In this document: positions 8,454 to 19,579 of the stretch, piece after piece
How positions within the stretch are numbered: position 1 is the first letter of the stretch
Layout of the letters: each line of letters begins with the position of its first letter
Assembly (NCBI RefSeq): GCF_000247695.1
Contig: NW_004624842.1
Location: 3,053,683-3,117,682 of the forward strand
Source of the DNA: Heterocephalus glaber
Taxonomy: Eukaryota > Chordata > Mammalia > Rodentia > Bathyergidae
Length of the DNA stretch: 64,000 bases
Direction: 5' to 3'
Program-made: the position numbers and the translations under genes
The notes under the pieces: model-generated
The model's database searches: none
Told to the model about the DNA's origin: nothing
The model's input: the letters and a program-made list of their open reading frames with translations, nothing else

Positions 8454-10997
8454 CTGCAGGAAAGAGAGGATGAGGGTTATGGGAAGGCCAGGGAGGGGGC
8501 CGGGCTGAGGATTCAGGCTCGGTGCAAGGGAACTTGAGGCAGGCTGGTCTAACTTTCTCCCCTAACTGGCTGGGGCCCAGCTGCTAGGAAGTCTTACTTG
8601 GGGATAGGAGGCTTACTCCTGAGGCTGAGCATTACTGAGGACCGTACTCTGCTGTTCACAAGTCCTTGTCTTGGTCTAGCCCCTGGGATTGTGGATGTTC
8701 TGTCTATTGCCTCTGACCTGGCAGGTAGCCCACCTAGATAGACAGGCCAGGGACAGCACCCAGAGCCTTCTTTTCTCCAGGCTGGAATATCTCTGACTTT
8801 GGGGCCATATATGCAGCTCAAATCATTCAACCTTCTGTGTGTGAGGGCTTGGAGGGGTCAGATGGCCCTGCACTAAGAGTGAGTTGGGGCTAGGAAGAGA
8901 GTTGTTGGTGAGATCTACTGGGGCTCCCAGCATGGCCAATTTCTCAAGCCTTTTTGATTAGCTAAAGGGAGAAGGTATTCCAGGTGCCAGGGCCAAAGCT
9001 GGGCATGGAGATGGAGTGTGTTACAGAGAAACATGGAATTGGAGACCCAATTGAGAGAACTGGAGAAAAACATGAATGAGGAGAGATAAGACACAGAAAA
9101 TTAGGGGAAGAGACAGACAGGAAGATAGAGAGGAAAGAACATAGCAGGATGGGAGAGAAAGGAAGTACATGTCCATTCAGCAAACACCTACGAACATCTG
9201 CCCTAGAGACACTGCAGGGAAGAAGATAGCAAGGTACCTGCCCATACAGACCCCAATCTCATGAGGGAAAATGACACCAGAAGAAAAGCAAACTAATGCA
9301 GTTCCATAATACTACCAGGTTAAGCATGGCACGAGAGCAATGTGGGCCAGGGAGACTACTGCAGATAGAGCAATCAGGAAAGGACTCTCTCAGGAGGTGA
9401 TACTTGAGCCAAAATCTGAGACACAAGGAGGAGCCAGGTGTGCAAAGATTTGAGAACAGAACACTCCCAGGAGAGGGAATAGCAAATGCAGTGACCCTGG
9501 GGCAGGATTAAGTTTCCTTGGTGTATAAGGAGAAAGAAGGCCAGTGTGGCTAAAGCAGGACAAGGGACAGGGCCTGAGAGGGAGGCAGGGCCTGGGTCTT
9601 ACAGGGCTCCCAGGTCCAAGTTTGGCTTTCTCTTAGGGAGTGGTGGGAGTGACAAAGGGCTTGGAGCCTGAGTATGTGGTCATCTGACTTCTAAGCTCCT
9701 GGCCACTGACAATGAAGTGGAGGGGCAGGTATGGAGTGCAGGCAGCTATCCAAGTGGAACTTGCTGGGCCCTGGATGAAGAGGCCAGGGCAGAGGGTCTC
9801 CTGGGCTGAGGTGCTCCACCCCTCCCCACATCTATGTTCAAATTCCTGGGTTTCTGGAGGGCTGGGGGGAGGGCCCAGCCAGACCTGAAATGTTAGAGGG
9901 GTAAGGAAACACGATCTCCAAGCCTTCTTTCTTGCAATACTGGGGATTAAACCAGGTCCTTGCACACACTAGGCAAATACTCTACCAGTGAGCTACAGGT
10001 ACAGCCCCCTCCCCTGAGCCTTCTGAGAAGTCCACTAGCTCTGGTTATTGCCTGCACAAAGTGAGGCCAAAGCCTATTCTTGCCCAGGGAGAAGACTGGG
10101 TCTTTACCTGGCTGCCCCACTGCTTAACCTGGTGTCTGCAGGTCTGTCCCCACTGGGTCTCATCTTCCCATCATCACCACCAAGGGGGCCTTCAGGCTTG
10201 GCTGTTCTCCTTTTGTAAACCCTAAGGTACTGTGCACTCAGCAGGAGCTGGAGTGTGAGAACCCTAGAATCCTGCTTGCCTTTCCTTTCTCCTTGCCCCA
10301 TGACCTCACCTCTCTGTTCTCATCTGGGAAATGGGGATACGAGTAATAAGGCCACCTCTGAGAATGGCCAGGAGGGTTCAAGGAGCTGATGGTTGAGAGC
10401 ACTGTAGGTAAATGGGAAGTACAGCAGAGTGCTTATCACTCTTAGTGGCCAAGCTGGCTTGGTCCTGATAGTCCAACTTTCCACTGAGCAGGTGGGCTCA
10501 GGAGCCCAGAGTAGAGATGTAATTTGCTTGAGGACGCACAGCCGTAAAGGTAACTATGCTTTGTTGAACACCTTGAGATCTTTATATTTTTTATTCTTCA
10601 TAATGCTCTGAAGCAGGAATTACCACCCTTCTTTGCTAAATTAGGAAACTGAGAGGAGGTGGCATTATTTGGGTTCCTACTGTCAGTGACAAAACTGAGA
10701 CTTGAAGCCAGTTTTCTATGCTGATGCCTTTGAACCCAATGAGGAGCCAGAGCCGCTGCTGGCAGCCTGGGTGCCCAGCATTAGTGGCTTCCTCCTCAAG
10801 TCTTCAGCTCAGGAGGCCATGCATGTCAGACCCTGTGACAGTGCTCTCCCGCCACAGAACAATCAGTGGGCAGAGACGTATACAGTTAGCTTTGGGAACA
10901 AAGACCAACCATAAGCACAATGTAGACATCTGGGGACCAGACACCTGTCGCCTAGGTGGGGCTCTCCTAAGCCCACTGAGCTTCTGGCCACCCTCAC
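8454..10997 (-). other. DLGAP4: DLGAP4 intron between exon 3 and the micro-exon
   Basis: This 2.5-kb intron contains an old LINE-like stretch near 9.17-9.60 kb (purine-rich, 'aggaggtgatacttgagcc' type) and one minus-strand ID. The remainder shows no exon or clear repeat. Confidence 0.75.
9930..10008 (-). repeat. ID SINE, minus strand
   Basis: Reverse-complement ID landmarks: 'tactggggattaaaccaggtcc' and 'ctctaccagtgagctac', diverged from the young copies. Confidence 0.8.
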
Positions 10998-11112
10998 CTG
11001 GCTGATGCAGCTGGAGTCGTTGAGGCTGTCGCTGATGGGGTTGTAGTCCTCTTCCCAGCTTGGACATTTGGAAGGCAGCAGCATATCCACTGAATCCAGG
11101 CGGTCCAAACTC
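10998..11112 (-). CDS. DLGAP4: DLGAP4 coding exon 3 (end of residue 414 to 452)
   Basis: Acceptor ACCAG (AG at 11114-11113) and donor GTGAGG (10997-10992) enclose 115 nt: one base that completes Arg414, then 38 codons. The product reads SLDRLDSVDMLLPSKCPSWE and ends NDSSCISQ, identical or nearly so to DLGAP4. The exon ends in phase 0, so it can join either the 51-nt micro-exon or the following exon directly without changing frame. A longer open frame runs through it into both introns; family similarity stops at the splice sites, so that extension is chance. Confidence 0.94.
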
Positions 11113-13022
11113 CTGGTGGGGGGTGGGGAGCAGACACGGCTCAGCCCACCCATTGTTCAGTCTGGGAAACTCAGGCCCAGTGGGGAAAAGACTGGCCAAG
11201 GACATCCAGTGGAAGAGATAAAAATGGAAGCCACTGCTAGCCTGGGCAGGGGTGGGAGGATGAACAAGGGGAGAGTTTTTGAAGGCCTTTACCTGTAGTG
11301 AGGTGACTCCCCTACATGTCATACTCATAGCAGCCAGAAGGTGGCAGCACAAACCTGCATTTGACTGTTTTAAAATGAAGGCCCGCTCAGCCCAGCTCAG
11401 TTCCACAGCCCTTCTTCCAATTCCAGAAACTGGACAGAGGAGATGAGTCAAAGCCCACACTTTGACTGTGATGTTCAGGTAGTTTCTACCAGGTCCCCTA
11501 GGACTCACCACATATCTCTATGGCCCCAGCTTGTCAATCTTTCTCACACCTACCTAGCCCTGGGTCTCTCCCAGTCCTTATCTTGGAAATGAAGTATCCA
11601 CAAGTTCAGGATACTGACCCAGATGGGTTGGACTAGAATCTAGCTTCCTCTACTGGCTGGACCTGGGCAGATCACCAGCCCTTGCTTAAGGCTTAGGGTC
11701 CTCATATCTGAAATGTCGGTGATGCTGCTTGCCTGCTGGGGCTGTGGGGAGGATTTAGTAGGCAGATTAAAATGCACAGGGGCAGGGACAGTGGCCAGAA
11801 AGGCAAGTGTACTGGTTCCCATCACTCAAGGCCTGTGCTCTGGTCCTGTGCCTTTGTCCCACCTTAATGTTCACTGTTATACACAGCCTGCAGGTTCTCC
11901 GGACTAGAAGAGATCTTGGAGGTCATCCAGCTCAGCCTCTCACTTAAACATGGGAAACTGCGGCTGGCTGGTGTGATGAATCAGGGAGGGATACCTAGGG
12001 CTGGCTGGTGTCATAAATTCCAACCTGCAGGCCATTCCCTGCCTTCTGCTCCAGTCAACCAGATTCCTGGCTGTTCTAAGTACAGTAAACTGTCCCCTTC
12101 CGGCCTCAGAATCAGTCACCTGCCTGGCCTGCTCCCTTTTCTCTGTCCCAGCCTTCCTAGGTTTCCTCCTCCATGAAGCCTTTACTCATGCCCTAGGAGT
12201 TGAAGAGCTAGGAGTAAGCTTGTTTCCTCCAATTCTCTCAAGCCTCAAAGCAATAGGATGGAGCTCCAATGGTGGAATTCCATGCAGGGTTTTGGGACTG
12301 GTGAAGGCCGGCTGTCTGTCTCTGTCTATCTCAATTCTGGATTTCCTTCTCTCCCCAGTCCTAGATGGGTCACAGGGGCAAGGGCAGGAGGTGCTGGGCT
12401 TCCCCGGGCAGTGCTGGTACACAGGGTAGGCTCACTAGGGGGAGGGATGCCCAAGCAGAAGGGACCCCCCTGGGGCAGCTCCCTAGTGGGAGTGGAACTT
12501 ACCTGGGGTTGTGGCTCCTCCTGGCAGAGTTTTGAGGGAAGGTCTAATTATGTGCAGGGCTGACCAGAGGAGGAGGCTGACCTGTGGTCAGGGCTTAATT
12601 GTGGGTGGAACTCATGGAAATTCTTCGTGAAGTGCTTTGGGGACAACTCCTCAGAGTGCAAGGCTAGTCTAAGCTTTAGGATCTCAAAGACTAGCTAGCC
12701 TGAGGGCAGGTTCAGCTAGGAAACTGAATCATCGCCAAGAGTGGTTCACCTGGACCTGAGGCTGAGGGGCAGAACTCACCAGTGGGGTGGGCATTCCAAG
12801 GTTGCAGAAGGGGAGGCAGCGGGGGCTCCGAGGGGCGGGACGTACCTTCGAGAGGCTCACCTGGGGCCAAGCCTCGCCCGAGAGCCACCTCCGGGAGAGC
12901 TCGGGATCCCCTGACGGGAAGGGCCGAGGGGAGAGGCTGGTTTGTGGGCGGGGCCCACTAAGGGGCGGTCCTCTGCATGGGCGTGGCCGTGGGCGGGACC
13001 CAGGGGCGGGACCGCAGCTCAC
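11113..13022 (-). other. DLGAP4: DLGAP4 intron between exons 2 and 3
   Basis: A 1.9-kb intron. It includes a candidate CTCF site (11334-11348) and the CpG-island flank with GC boxes (12.82-13.02 kb). I see no clear SINE in it, which is unusual for this window. Confidence 0.7.
11334..11348 (+). promoter_or_regulatory. Candidate CTCF site in DLGAP4 intron
   Basis: CCAGAAGGTGGCAGC matches the CTCF core consensus at 14 of 15 positions (A for Y at the fifth). It lies about 220 bp upstream of exon 3 in transcript sense. Motif evidence only. Confidence 0.5.
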
Positions 13023-13265
13023 CTGCGGGGATTGCTCTGCTCTCCCAGCGACTGCTGCGTGGCCCTCAGGTAGCTCTGGCGCCGCGCTGCAGTCTTGGGT
13101 GACGGCTTGGGGCTGCCGCCGGACTCGTCGCTGTCCTCATCTCCCATGGCCTTGATGTAGCTGCCGCTGCGCATGCGCCGACACGGGATGGGCCCCTCGG
13201 CCGCGCCGTCCCCGTCGCGTGGGGACAGCAGAGCGGTGCTCCACTCCCCGCCGCCGCCGGGGACC
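12810..13265. promoter_or_regulatory. Intragenic CpG island with clustered GC boxes
   Basis: By hand I count about 45 CpGs in roughly 455 bp at about 70% GC, far above the surrounding introns. It covers DLGAP4 exon 2 and 200 bp of the following intron. GC boxes (GGGCGGGG type, Sp1-like) are seen at 12946-12954, 12962-12968, 12991-12999 and 13003-13012. Part of the CpG content is coding (Gly/Arg/Ala codons), but the intronic half with the GC boxes is not. It may be a methylation-free internal promoter or only a GC-rich exon. Confidence 0.6.
13023..13264 (-). CDS. DLGAP4: DLGAP4 coding exon 2 (residues 334-413 plus 2 nt)
   Basis: Acceptor CCCCAG at 13270-13265 and donor GTGAGC at 13022-13017 on the minus strand enclose 242 nt, which is 80 codons plus AG of a split Arg codon. 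The product begins VPGGGGEWSTALLSPR and carries two GK-binding-type repeats of the SAPAP family: RRMRSGSYIKAM at 362-373 and RRQSYLRATQ at 394-403. In this family the Arg-x-x-Ser-Tyr serine is the phosphorylated residue that docks in the DLG GK domain. A Ser/Pro-rich linker (SPKPSPK, 384-390) lies between them. The exon is very CpG-rich and sits in a CpG island. Compared with human DLGAP4 as I remember it, the differences are small (a GDG stretch near 351-353 and DES near 379-381). Confidence 0.95.
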
Positions 13266-15919
13266 TGGGGATTGGGGGAGGGGACTCAGCGAGGGTGCGG
13301 GGGCAGGGGCTGTCTGATCTTTGGCTCATCATCTGGGAAGTGAATTTTGAAAGACTGCTCCGTACCTCAAGGGGAGCCCAGCCTTCCACGCTGTCATTGA
13401 AACCACCTTGCGCAGAGACTGGACCAGGCTCCAGAACTGGCTGTGCCACAGCTTTGCTGTGTGGCCTTGACCAAGTTCCTGCCCCTCTCAGCCAGATTTC
13501 TCCATAGGTCCACGCTGGGTTGGCCCCAGGCCATGTGGCCACAGTGGACTTCACATCAGCCACACTTGCTAAGCACTCAAGTTCCCTTCAGCTCATTTGT
13601 GCCACCCAGGGGATGGCTTATGATCCCACTGTACAGATGAGAACACCAGGCCTGAGGGAGGGAGGCCACTTGCTGAGAGAGGCCTCTAGACCAGGAACTG
13701 GAGCCTGACCCTAAGATGGGAGTGGGAAGTCTGTGTCACATCAGCATGGGGGGGGTGTCTCAGAGTCAATCAATAGTCTGTCCCACGGATGGGGAGACTG
13801 AGGTACAGAGACCAAAGGGGTTTGCCTGGATGAGGCAACCACATAGTGAGCTGGGGAAATGGCTCAGTTTTCCCATTTGAGTTGCAAGGATCCCATCCAT
13901 GCAACAGGGCTGTGATAGTGACAATTGAGGCCACAGCTGTGGGCAACCGTGGTCACCCTGGTCATCCGTGGTTATGGTGGCAGTAACCAACGGAGGGGAC
14001 CTCCCCAGCCCTTTTAAGGTCTGGCTTTGTCAGCTGCTCTGGGGCAGTGCACAGTCTATGTTCTTCTGTCACTTAACTCACATTGTTATGTATACATATA
14101 GTCACTCTGTGAAGAATAAATACACACATGCTTACATGCTTCAGAACCTCGGGCCAGGGGTCATCACCCTCAGTCTGGGCAGAGAATGAACATACCTTAT
14201 TGTATTCACAAATTTCAACACACAGAAAACAAGCACACCATTTCCCTCTACGCCCTTTGGCAAATACCCGCAACATGGCACACACCTCCCTAAAGATGCA
14301 CACCAGCAGCCACGTCATCATGTATAACCCCTCAATGTGTACACAACATGTATCCAGAGCATACTTGCTTCAGCATTACATAAACCTCCTCACACTCCTA
14401 CGTCTCACCATACACCCACCTGAACATACTCAATGGACACCCCAAGATGGCACATTTCACCACAGATGCCCAAGTGCACATGCTCCAGTATACACAACAA
14501 ACCTCACTCTTCATCACATGCACAAATGCCCTCCCTGATTGGCATGCCCACACAAGCACCACTCCTTTCTACATGCCCCGGATCCCAGTAGCCACCTCCT
14601 GCTGACTCTGGGACTTGAGCCTTCCCATAACATCCCCAGCTGCCTGCCCATTCTACCTCCCAAGCCACTGGCTAGTCCATCCCCACTACACCACTGTCTT
14701 TGGGAACAGGCTATGCTCAGAACATGCTGCCAGTCCACATGCTCACTCCCTGTCACCAGGCAGGCAGCACAAGCCCCAGGGCCTGCAGGGTCCTCTCCTT
14801 GGTGAGGAGGCATTTCCAGCTCATCAGACCCAACCACACTTTGGACAGGGAGCCAGGTCATACACCACCCTCCCTAATGTTTCTAAACTAAGGAAGCAGA
14901 TTGAGAGCCCCAAAAGCCCTAAATAATAAAAGTTACCTAGATTTCTATTTCTTTCTATTGGGGAAAAAAAGGAAGCCCTCCCTACCACAGTCTTACTGTC
15001 TCTGGAGTTTTATATAGAATGATAACACAGGCTTTGTCAGACCTTGAAGTTCCTCTCCCTCGGAATGTATGTTATGTGGGTACCCAAGGTCTAGCCAGAC
15101 CTGTGCTCACACAGCCCTGGGAAGAAGTGCTCACTCCCTACTGAAGCAGCCCCTTCCACCTGCAACCAGCTTCCTGGAACTTCCACCCCCTGGGCTCTAT
15201 ACTTCCAACTCCAGCTGTCCAGTTCACAGCCACTTGCCCTGCCTTTTCAAACCCAGGCCTCTGCCATGTGATACATAATAAGTGCCTCAAAAAGCATTAG
15301 CATATAGAAGAAGAAAGTTCATCCCAAGCCCATCAGGGCCTCTAGGGCTGGTGGCCCTTGGTGCTGCTACCCATTCCATTCTGCCCACACTGATCCACTG
15401 TCTGTTCGCTGTCTTCTTTTTTTTTTTTTTTTTAGCTCTGTTCCCTTAATTGTCCATCTGTCCATCTACTCTTCCCATGTTTCCCGAGTACTTCCTCCAT
15501 GCCAGACCCTGACCTGGGCCTTGGGGAACACCTGGCTGCATCAGATGTAGTCCCTCTCCTCAAGAAGTGGCAGTACGATGAGGGTGGCAGGTAGGAGGCT
15601 GACAATTAGAATGCCATGCACTGGTCCTCTGAGGAGAGTGGGATGCCACAGTTTCCAAATTTTCCTTCTAAAGGGCAGGGGCATATTTTTGTCTGTTCTC
15701 AGGTCTGGACTCAGAAAGGCCCTAATCAACAATCTGTTGAGAGGATGATCTGTGGAGGGAGTCCTCTTAATGGTGCCACCCATCACCCATTTCAGAGCTA
15801 AACAAACAGGACCCAGAATGAAGCTACTTCCCAAATGAATCTGTGGTACAGTGGGACCTCAAAACCAGGGCAGCTTCTCTACCAGCCCCCACCCCATCCT
15901 GACCCTGGAGTACACGCAC
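13265..15919 (-). other. DLGAP4: DLGAP4 intron between exons 1 and 2
   Basis: A 2.7-kb intron. A MIR-like piece lies near 13.42-13.50 kb, and a 19-T run at 15417-15435 is followed by a non-descript segment. 14.0-14.6 kb is rich in CACA/ACAT words without a clean repeat unit. No other exon is seen. Confidence 0.75.
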
Positions 15920-16918
15920 CTGCAGGTAATGGTAGGCTAGACCCTGGTGGCAGGATTTGGACTTTAGCAGGCTCTTGTCCAAGGTGGCTGAGGTCTTCTG
16001 GCAGACCTCATGGGCGTGGCTGAGGGTCAGAGTGGACCAGGAGCCCCGTTTGACATAGTTGGTATCCGTGCCCACCCCGAGGCTGGGGCAGGCAGCCGGG
16101 GGCACAGGTGGGGGTGGAGGGGCAGTCAGCTCAGTGGTGTTGTTCTTGGTGGCTTTGAGCATGTGCCCACTGATGGTGTTGTAGGCGTGCATGAAGTAGC
16201 GAGGCTGGGTACGTTCTGGCTGGCGGCCCAGGGTCATCAGACCAGAGGCTGGGCCGCTGCTGCGGAAGGCGCCACCCTCACCGTCCAAGTTGTCATCAGA
16301 ACTCCACCAGCCTGAGATGTTGGAGCGGCTGCGCCGTTTGGGCTCCCCAGCCTTGGCCCGCTCCTTGCTTTTGGCCCTCCGGCCCTTGGCGTCCTCCATG
16401 ACACCTTTCTTGCTGCCATTACTCGCGACTTTGCCTGCTGTGCCCTCCAGTGAGGGTGCCTTTGTGAAGAAGAGTCGCTGGACAGAGTGGACCAAGTGGC
16501 GGATTCGGCCAGGGCTCTCACCACGGGCCTTGGCCTCACCTCGGGGGAACTGGAGGGTACTAAAGCCATCACGGTGGATGGGCAGCTGCTTCTCAAACTG
16601 GTCCAGGAGGTTGGCAGGCAGCCGGTTGATCTTGGTGGCCTGGGCATGGCTGGGGAAGGGACTCTCCTCTGGCACCTCAAAGTGGGAGTTGTAGTGGATT
16701 CGGGGGAAGGTGCTGCTGGGTGGTGGCAGCTGGTTGTTGAGCGGGAAGAGGCCGTCGCCTGGCAGGGTGTTCTGTCCTGGGAAGCGGGCCTCACGGGCGA
16801 AGGCCTCTGTGGGTGATAGCAGGTAGGGGTTGTGGTCAGGCCCTGCGAACAGGGGCTCATGAGGTGGGTCCAGGCTGTCAGAGAGGTGGCGGGGGCGACT
16901 GTCGCCGAGGCCTTTCAT
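15920..16918 (-). CDS. DLGAP4: DLGAP4 coding exon 1 (residues 1-333), start codon exon
   Basis: DLGAP4 links PSD-95-type DLG guanylate-kinase (GK) domains to SHANK in the postsynaptic density. The product opens MKGLGDSRPRHLSDS, which I recognise as the DLGAP4 N-terminus rather than DLGAP1-3. The exon encodes exactly 333 codons and ends in phase 0 at a CAG followed by the donor GTGCGT at 15919-15914. Visible parts: the conserved LLDQFEKQLP block at about 104-113, RIRHLVHSVQRLF at 138-150, a basic Lys/Arg-rich stretch at 169-198, the family motif around SGWWSSDDNLD at 202-212, a proline run at 267-274, and a GK-binding-type RGSW motif at 291-294. The ATG has A at -3 and no upstream ATG in its exon. 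No frameshift or stop is seen. The open frame runs 31 codons past the donor into the intron, but family identity ends at the splice site. Identity is very secure. Confidence 0.96.
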
Positions 16919-16990
16919 GATCCCACCCCACAGGCAGGGGCCGTTGCCCTAGCAGGGCACCCGGGCCTTGTCTCCCGGGCAGCAGCTATC
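16919..16990 (-). other. DLGAP4: 5' UTR part of the DLGAP4 start-codon exon
   Basis: Reading the minus strand, a pyrimidine-rich tract ending CTTCCTTCCCCAG (AG at 16992-16991) is a strong 3' splice acceptor 72 nt before the ATG. The 72 nt contain no ATG, so no upstream ORF is added here. The acceptor implies at least one further upstream non-coding exon at a higher coordinate, which I could not identify in the window. Confidence 0.8.
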
Positions 16991-18009
16991 CTGGGGAAGG
17001 AAGACAGAGAGAGGTCAGCAGGACTTGGAGGGGACAGCGTGCTGGGGAAATCAAACCTTAGGGCTGGGAAGATCTCTGAAGTCAGGCAGTCACCTTTGCC
17101 ATTGTGAGCCCAAGGACAAGGGCACACACGGAGCCCCACATCTTATAGGTGGAAGCAAAAGTTCCAACTCGAGCCAGCTCACTGTTAGATGAAGTGTGCT
17201 CTACTCTCCTGACTTGATGGCTAGACCTTCTTAGTAACCTGCATAGCCAGCTTGGATCAGGCTCAGTCTCCTTCAAATTCCATGGTGTTATGTGTAGTGG
17301 CAGCTACCCATTCCCATTCTCTTTCCCTCCCCACTAAAAACTGCACACACAAATGTACCCTACCCATACATCCAACCTCTATGACACCTCTTGGGCCCAG
17401 GGATGCCTTCTGGCAGCATTAGTCTCCACAGGAGGATCCCCTGAAAGCAGGAGTTCTGGACAGAAACTCCCAGGATCCCCAGTATCCAGGGTATGGTCCA
17501 AAGGAGGGCATGTGAGTCCCTGTTGAGCATCCCCCTTGGTCCCTTGAATGCTTCTTTACTTATGGGAAGACATGGCCTTTAGAAAGCCAGAGAATAGGAC
17601 CTGGCAGGGGCCTATGTTATCTGTGTCTCAGGGCAGTGCTGTCCAACTCTACTTTAGTAGAAGATCCTTATGTCAAGCGTAAACTCTCTGTAAAAACCTA
17701 CTCTGTCCCACACTGAATGTCTACCGGGAGACCTCTGGGCTAGATCCTGGGGGTCAATGACACTGAAGAGGCCAACAAGTCCATGGGCTCATTCTAACTG
17801 GGATGAAGCAATGACAGCCTGGAACAGAATTCTCAGAGTGGAGAACAGAGGCACATTCTTGGGACTAGGTGGGCAGAGCTCCTGCTCAGAGGACTCTCAG
17901 GGCTTGGCCTGGCCTGTGCTTGGGGTGCTGAGGGTCAGCAAGGAGCAGAGCTGGAGGCAGCACATCAGAGGAGTGGAAAGCAGGAGGCTCCTGAGGGACT
18001 GGGCAAGCC

Positions 18010-18440
18010 TGAAGGTTGCAGCTGAAGCCAGGCATGGTAGGCCCCCAAATATGCCCATGTCCTTGTTCAAAGGAACTTTGCAGATGTGGTTAATTTCCAG
18101 ATGTGATTAAGTTAAGAACCTACAGATGGGGAGATGACTATGGATTATCTGATTGGGCACAACTAAGCATATGGGTCCTTGTAAGAGGAAAGTATGAAGG
18201 TCAGAGTCAGAGGATGTGGCGATGGAAACAGAGGCTGCAGTGATGCCGGGTCGTGAATGAGGGAATGCAGACAGCCTTCAGAAGTGGGGAGTGGCAAGGA
18301 AAGGGATTTCCTCTAGAGCCTCCAGAGGGAGAGCAGCCTTGTGACTCACTGGGTCAAGGCTTCTAAAACTGTAAGAGGCCTCAGCCACATGGCTTCCTGG
18401 GGGACAATGGGGTCAACTGGAGGAGCAGACAGCACAGAGC
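18010..18440 (+). repeat. Old LTR-like interspersed repeat
   Basis: Ordered words of a known mammalian family: 'ccccaaatatgcccatgtcc', 'tttgcagatgtggttaa', 'gatgtgattaagttaagaacc', 'gatggggagatgactatgg', 'gggtccttgtaagagg', 'cctctagagcctccagagg'. The family name is uncertain (MaLR/ERVL-type LTR suspected). Confidence 0.5.
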
Positions 18441-18793
18441 CACACAGAGCCAGGCCTGAAACCCAGATCTACAAAGGAGGGGACAGTGTGGGGGCTGTGA
18501 GCACCAGCTGAGGGGCAGAGGGTGGGAAGAATGAGACGACACGTGGAGATGCTATAGCAGAGTGGGCATCCACAAGGCCCGCCACGGTCTAGTTTCCATC
18601 TCCATCTCCAGCCTCACCACCCCTTTCGCTACCCGTCTGCCATTAAGCTCATCCCTCTGTTGGGTTTTCCTCATAGTTCTCATTGCTCTTGGTAATTCTC
18701 ACATTTAGTTGTTTGCTAGTTTATTGTCTATTGCTGGATGGTACATTTCCAAAGCTAGGTTTAGGACATTTTTTAAAAACACATTTCCATCTC

Positions 18794-18877
18794 TTTTTTT
18801 TTTTGGTACTGGGGATCGAACTCTGGTCCTTGCGCTTGTGCAGCAGGCGGCGAAACCACTGAGCTAAATCCCCAGCC
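18794..18877 (-). repeat. ID SINE, minus strand
   Basis: T-run, then 'ggtactggggatcgaactc' and 'ccactgagctaaatccccagcc': a young-looking reverse ID. Confidence 0.88.
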
Positions 18878-19550
18878 CTCCATCTTTTTGAGCTGTAAAC
18901 CTAGCTCGTTTATCTTCTGACTTCCTTATATTCTAATAAATATGTCATAAAAAGGCTATCTCATAGATTTTATTTCTCCAGTTTTTTCCAATTTTTTTAA
19001 ATGAGAAATTCATAGAACATAAGTTTAGCTATTTTCAAGTGTACATTTCAACTGTACAATTTGGTGACATTTAGAACATTCACAATGCTACCACTCTATT
19101 TTCAAAACTTTTTCATAATTCCAAAAGAAAACTCTGTACCCAACAGCAATCATTCCCTGTTCCCTCTTCCCAGACATCAATCTTCTTTCTTTTTTTTCAA
19201 TAGCAAAACATTTATTGGTACATTTTAGGGATTCATAATGATAATACTTATTGTAGGGAATTTACACCTGTACGTGATACATCCCACTTAATTTTCTTTC
19301 TGTCTGTATGGATTTACCTATTTTCCATGTAACAAAATTTGTCATCTTAACTATTTTTTAAGTGTGCAACATTAAACACATCCACAGTGTTGTGCAACTA
19401 CCACCACCACTGTATAATTCCAAAACATTTTCATTATCCCAAATAGAAACTCTGTACCCAGTAAGCAGTGACTCCTTATTTCTCCCCTTCTCCTAGACCC
19501 TGGTAATTTCTAATCTTATCTCTATGAATTTGCCTATTACAGATATTCCA

Positions 19551-19579
19551 CACTTGATCTTAGCCAAAAGGCCGAGAAG
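19551..19579 (-). pseudogene. U2 snRNA 5' fragment (29 nt), retro-inserted
   Basis: On the minus strand the 29 nt read from CTTCTCGGCCTTTTGGC to ATCAAGTG, an exact match to human U2 snRNA about nt 5-33. Both sides carry the same 17-bp sequence CTATTACAGATATTCCA (19534-19550 and 19580-19596), a perfect target-site duplication. There is no poly-A tail. It is far too short to be a working U2 gene. The insertion sits inside an old L1M fragment, which dates it as younger. Confidence 0.92.

Noticed and set aside
10804..11511. 235-codon minus-strand open frame
   Set aside because: It begins at a non-exonic position and only becomes protein-like inside DLGAP4 exon 3, in a different frame from the real product. 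It is a shadow of that region.
16010..16816. Plus-strand and other-frame ORFs across the DLGAP4 start exon
   Set aside because: They are antisense or shifted shadows of the 999-nt coding exon, which matches a known protein throughout.
19551..19579. A working U2 snRNA gene
   Set aside because: Only 29 nt are present; the branch-interacting region end, Sm site and 3' stems are missing and no snRNA promoter is seen.
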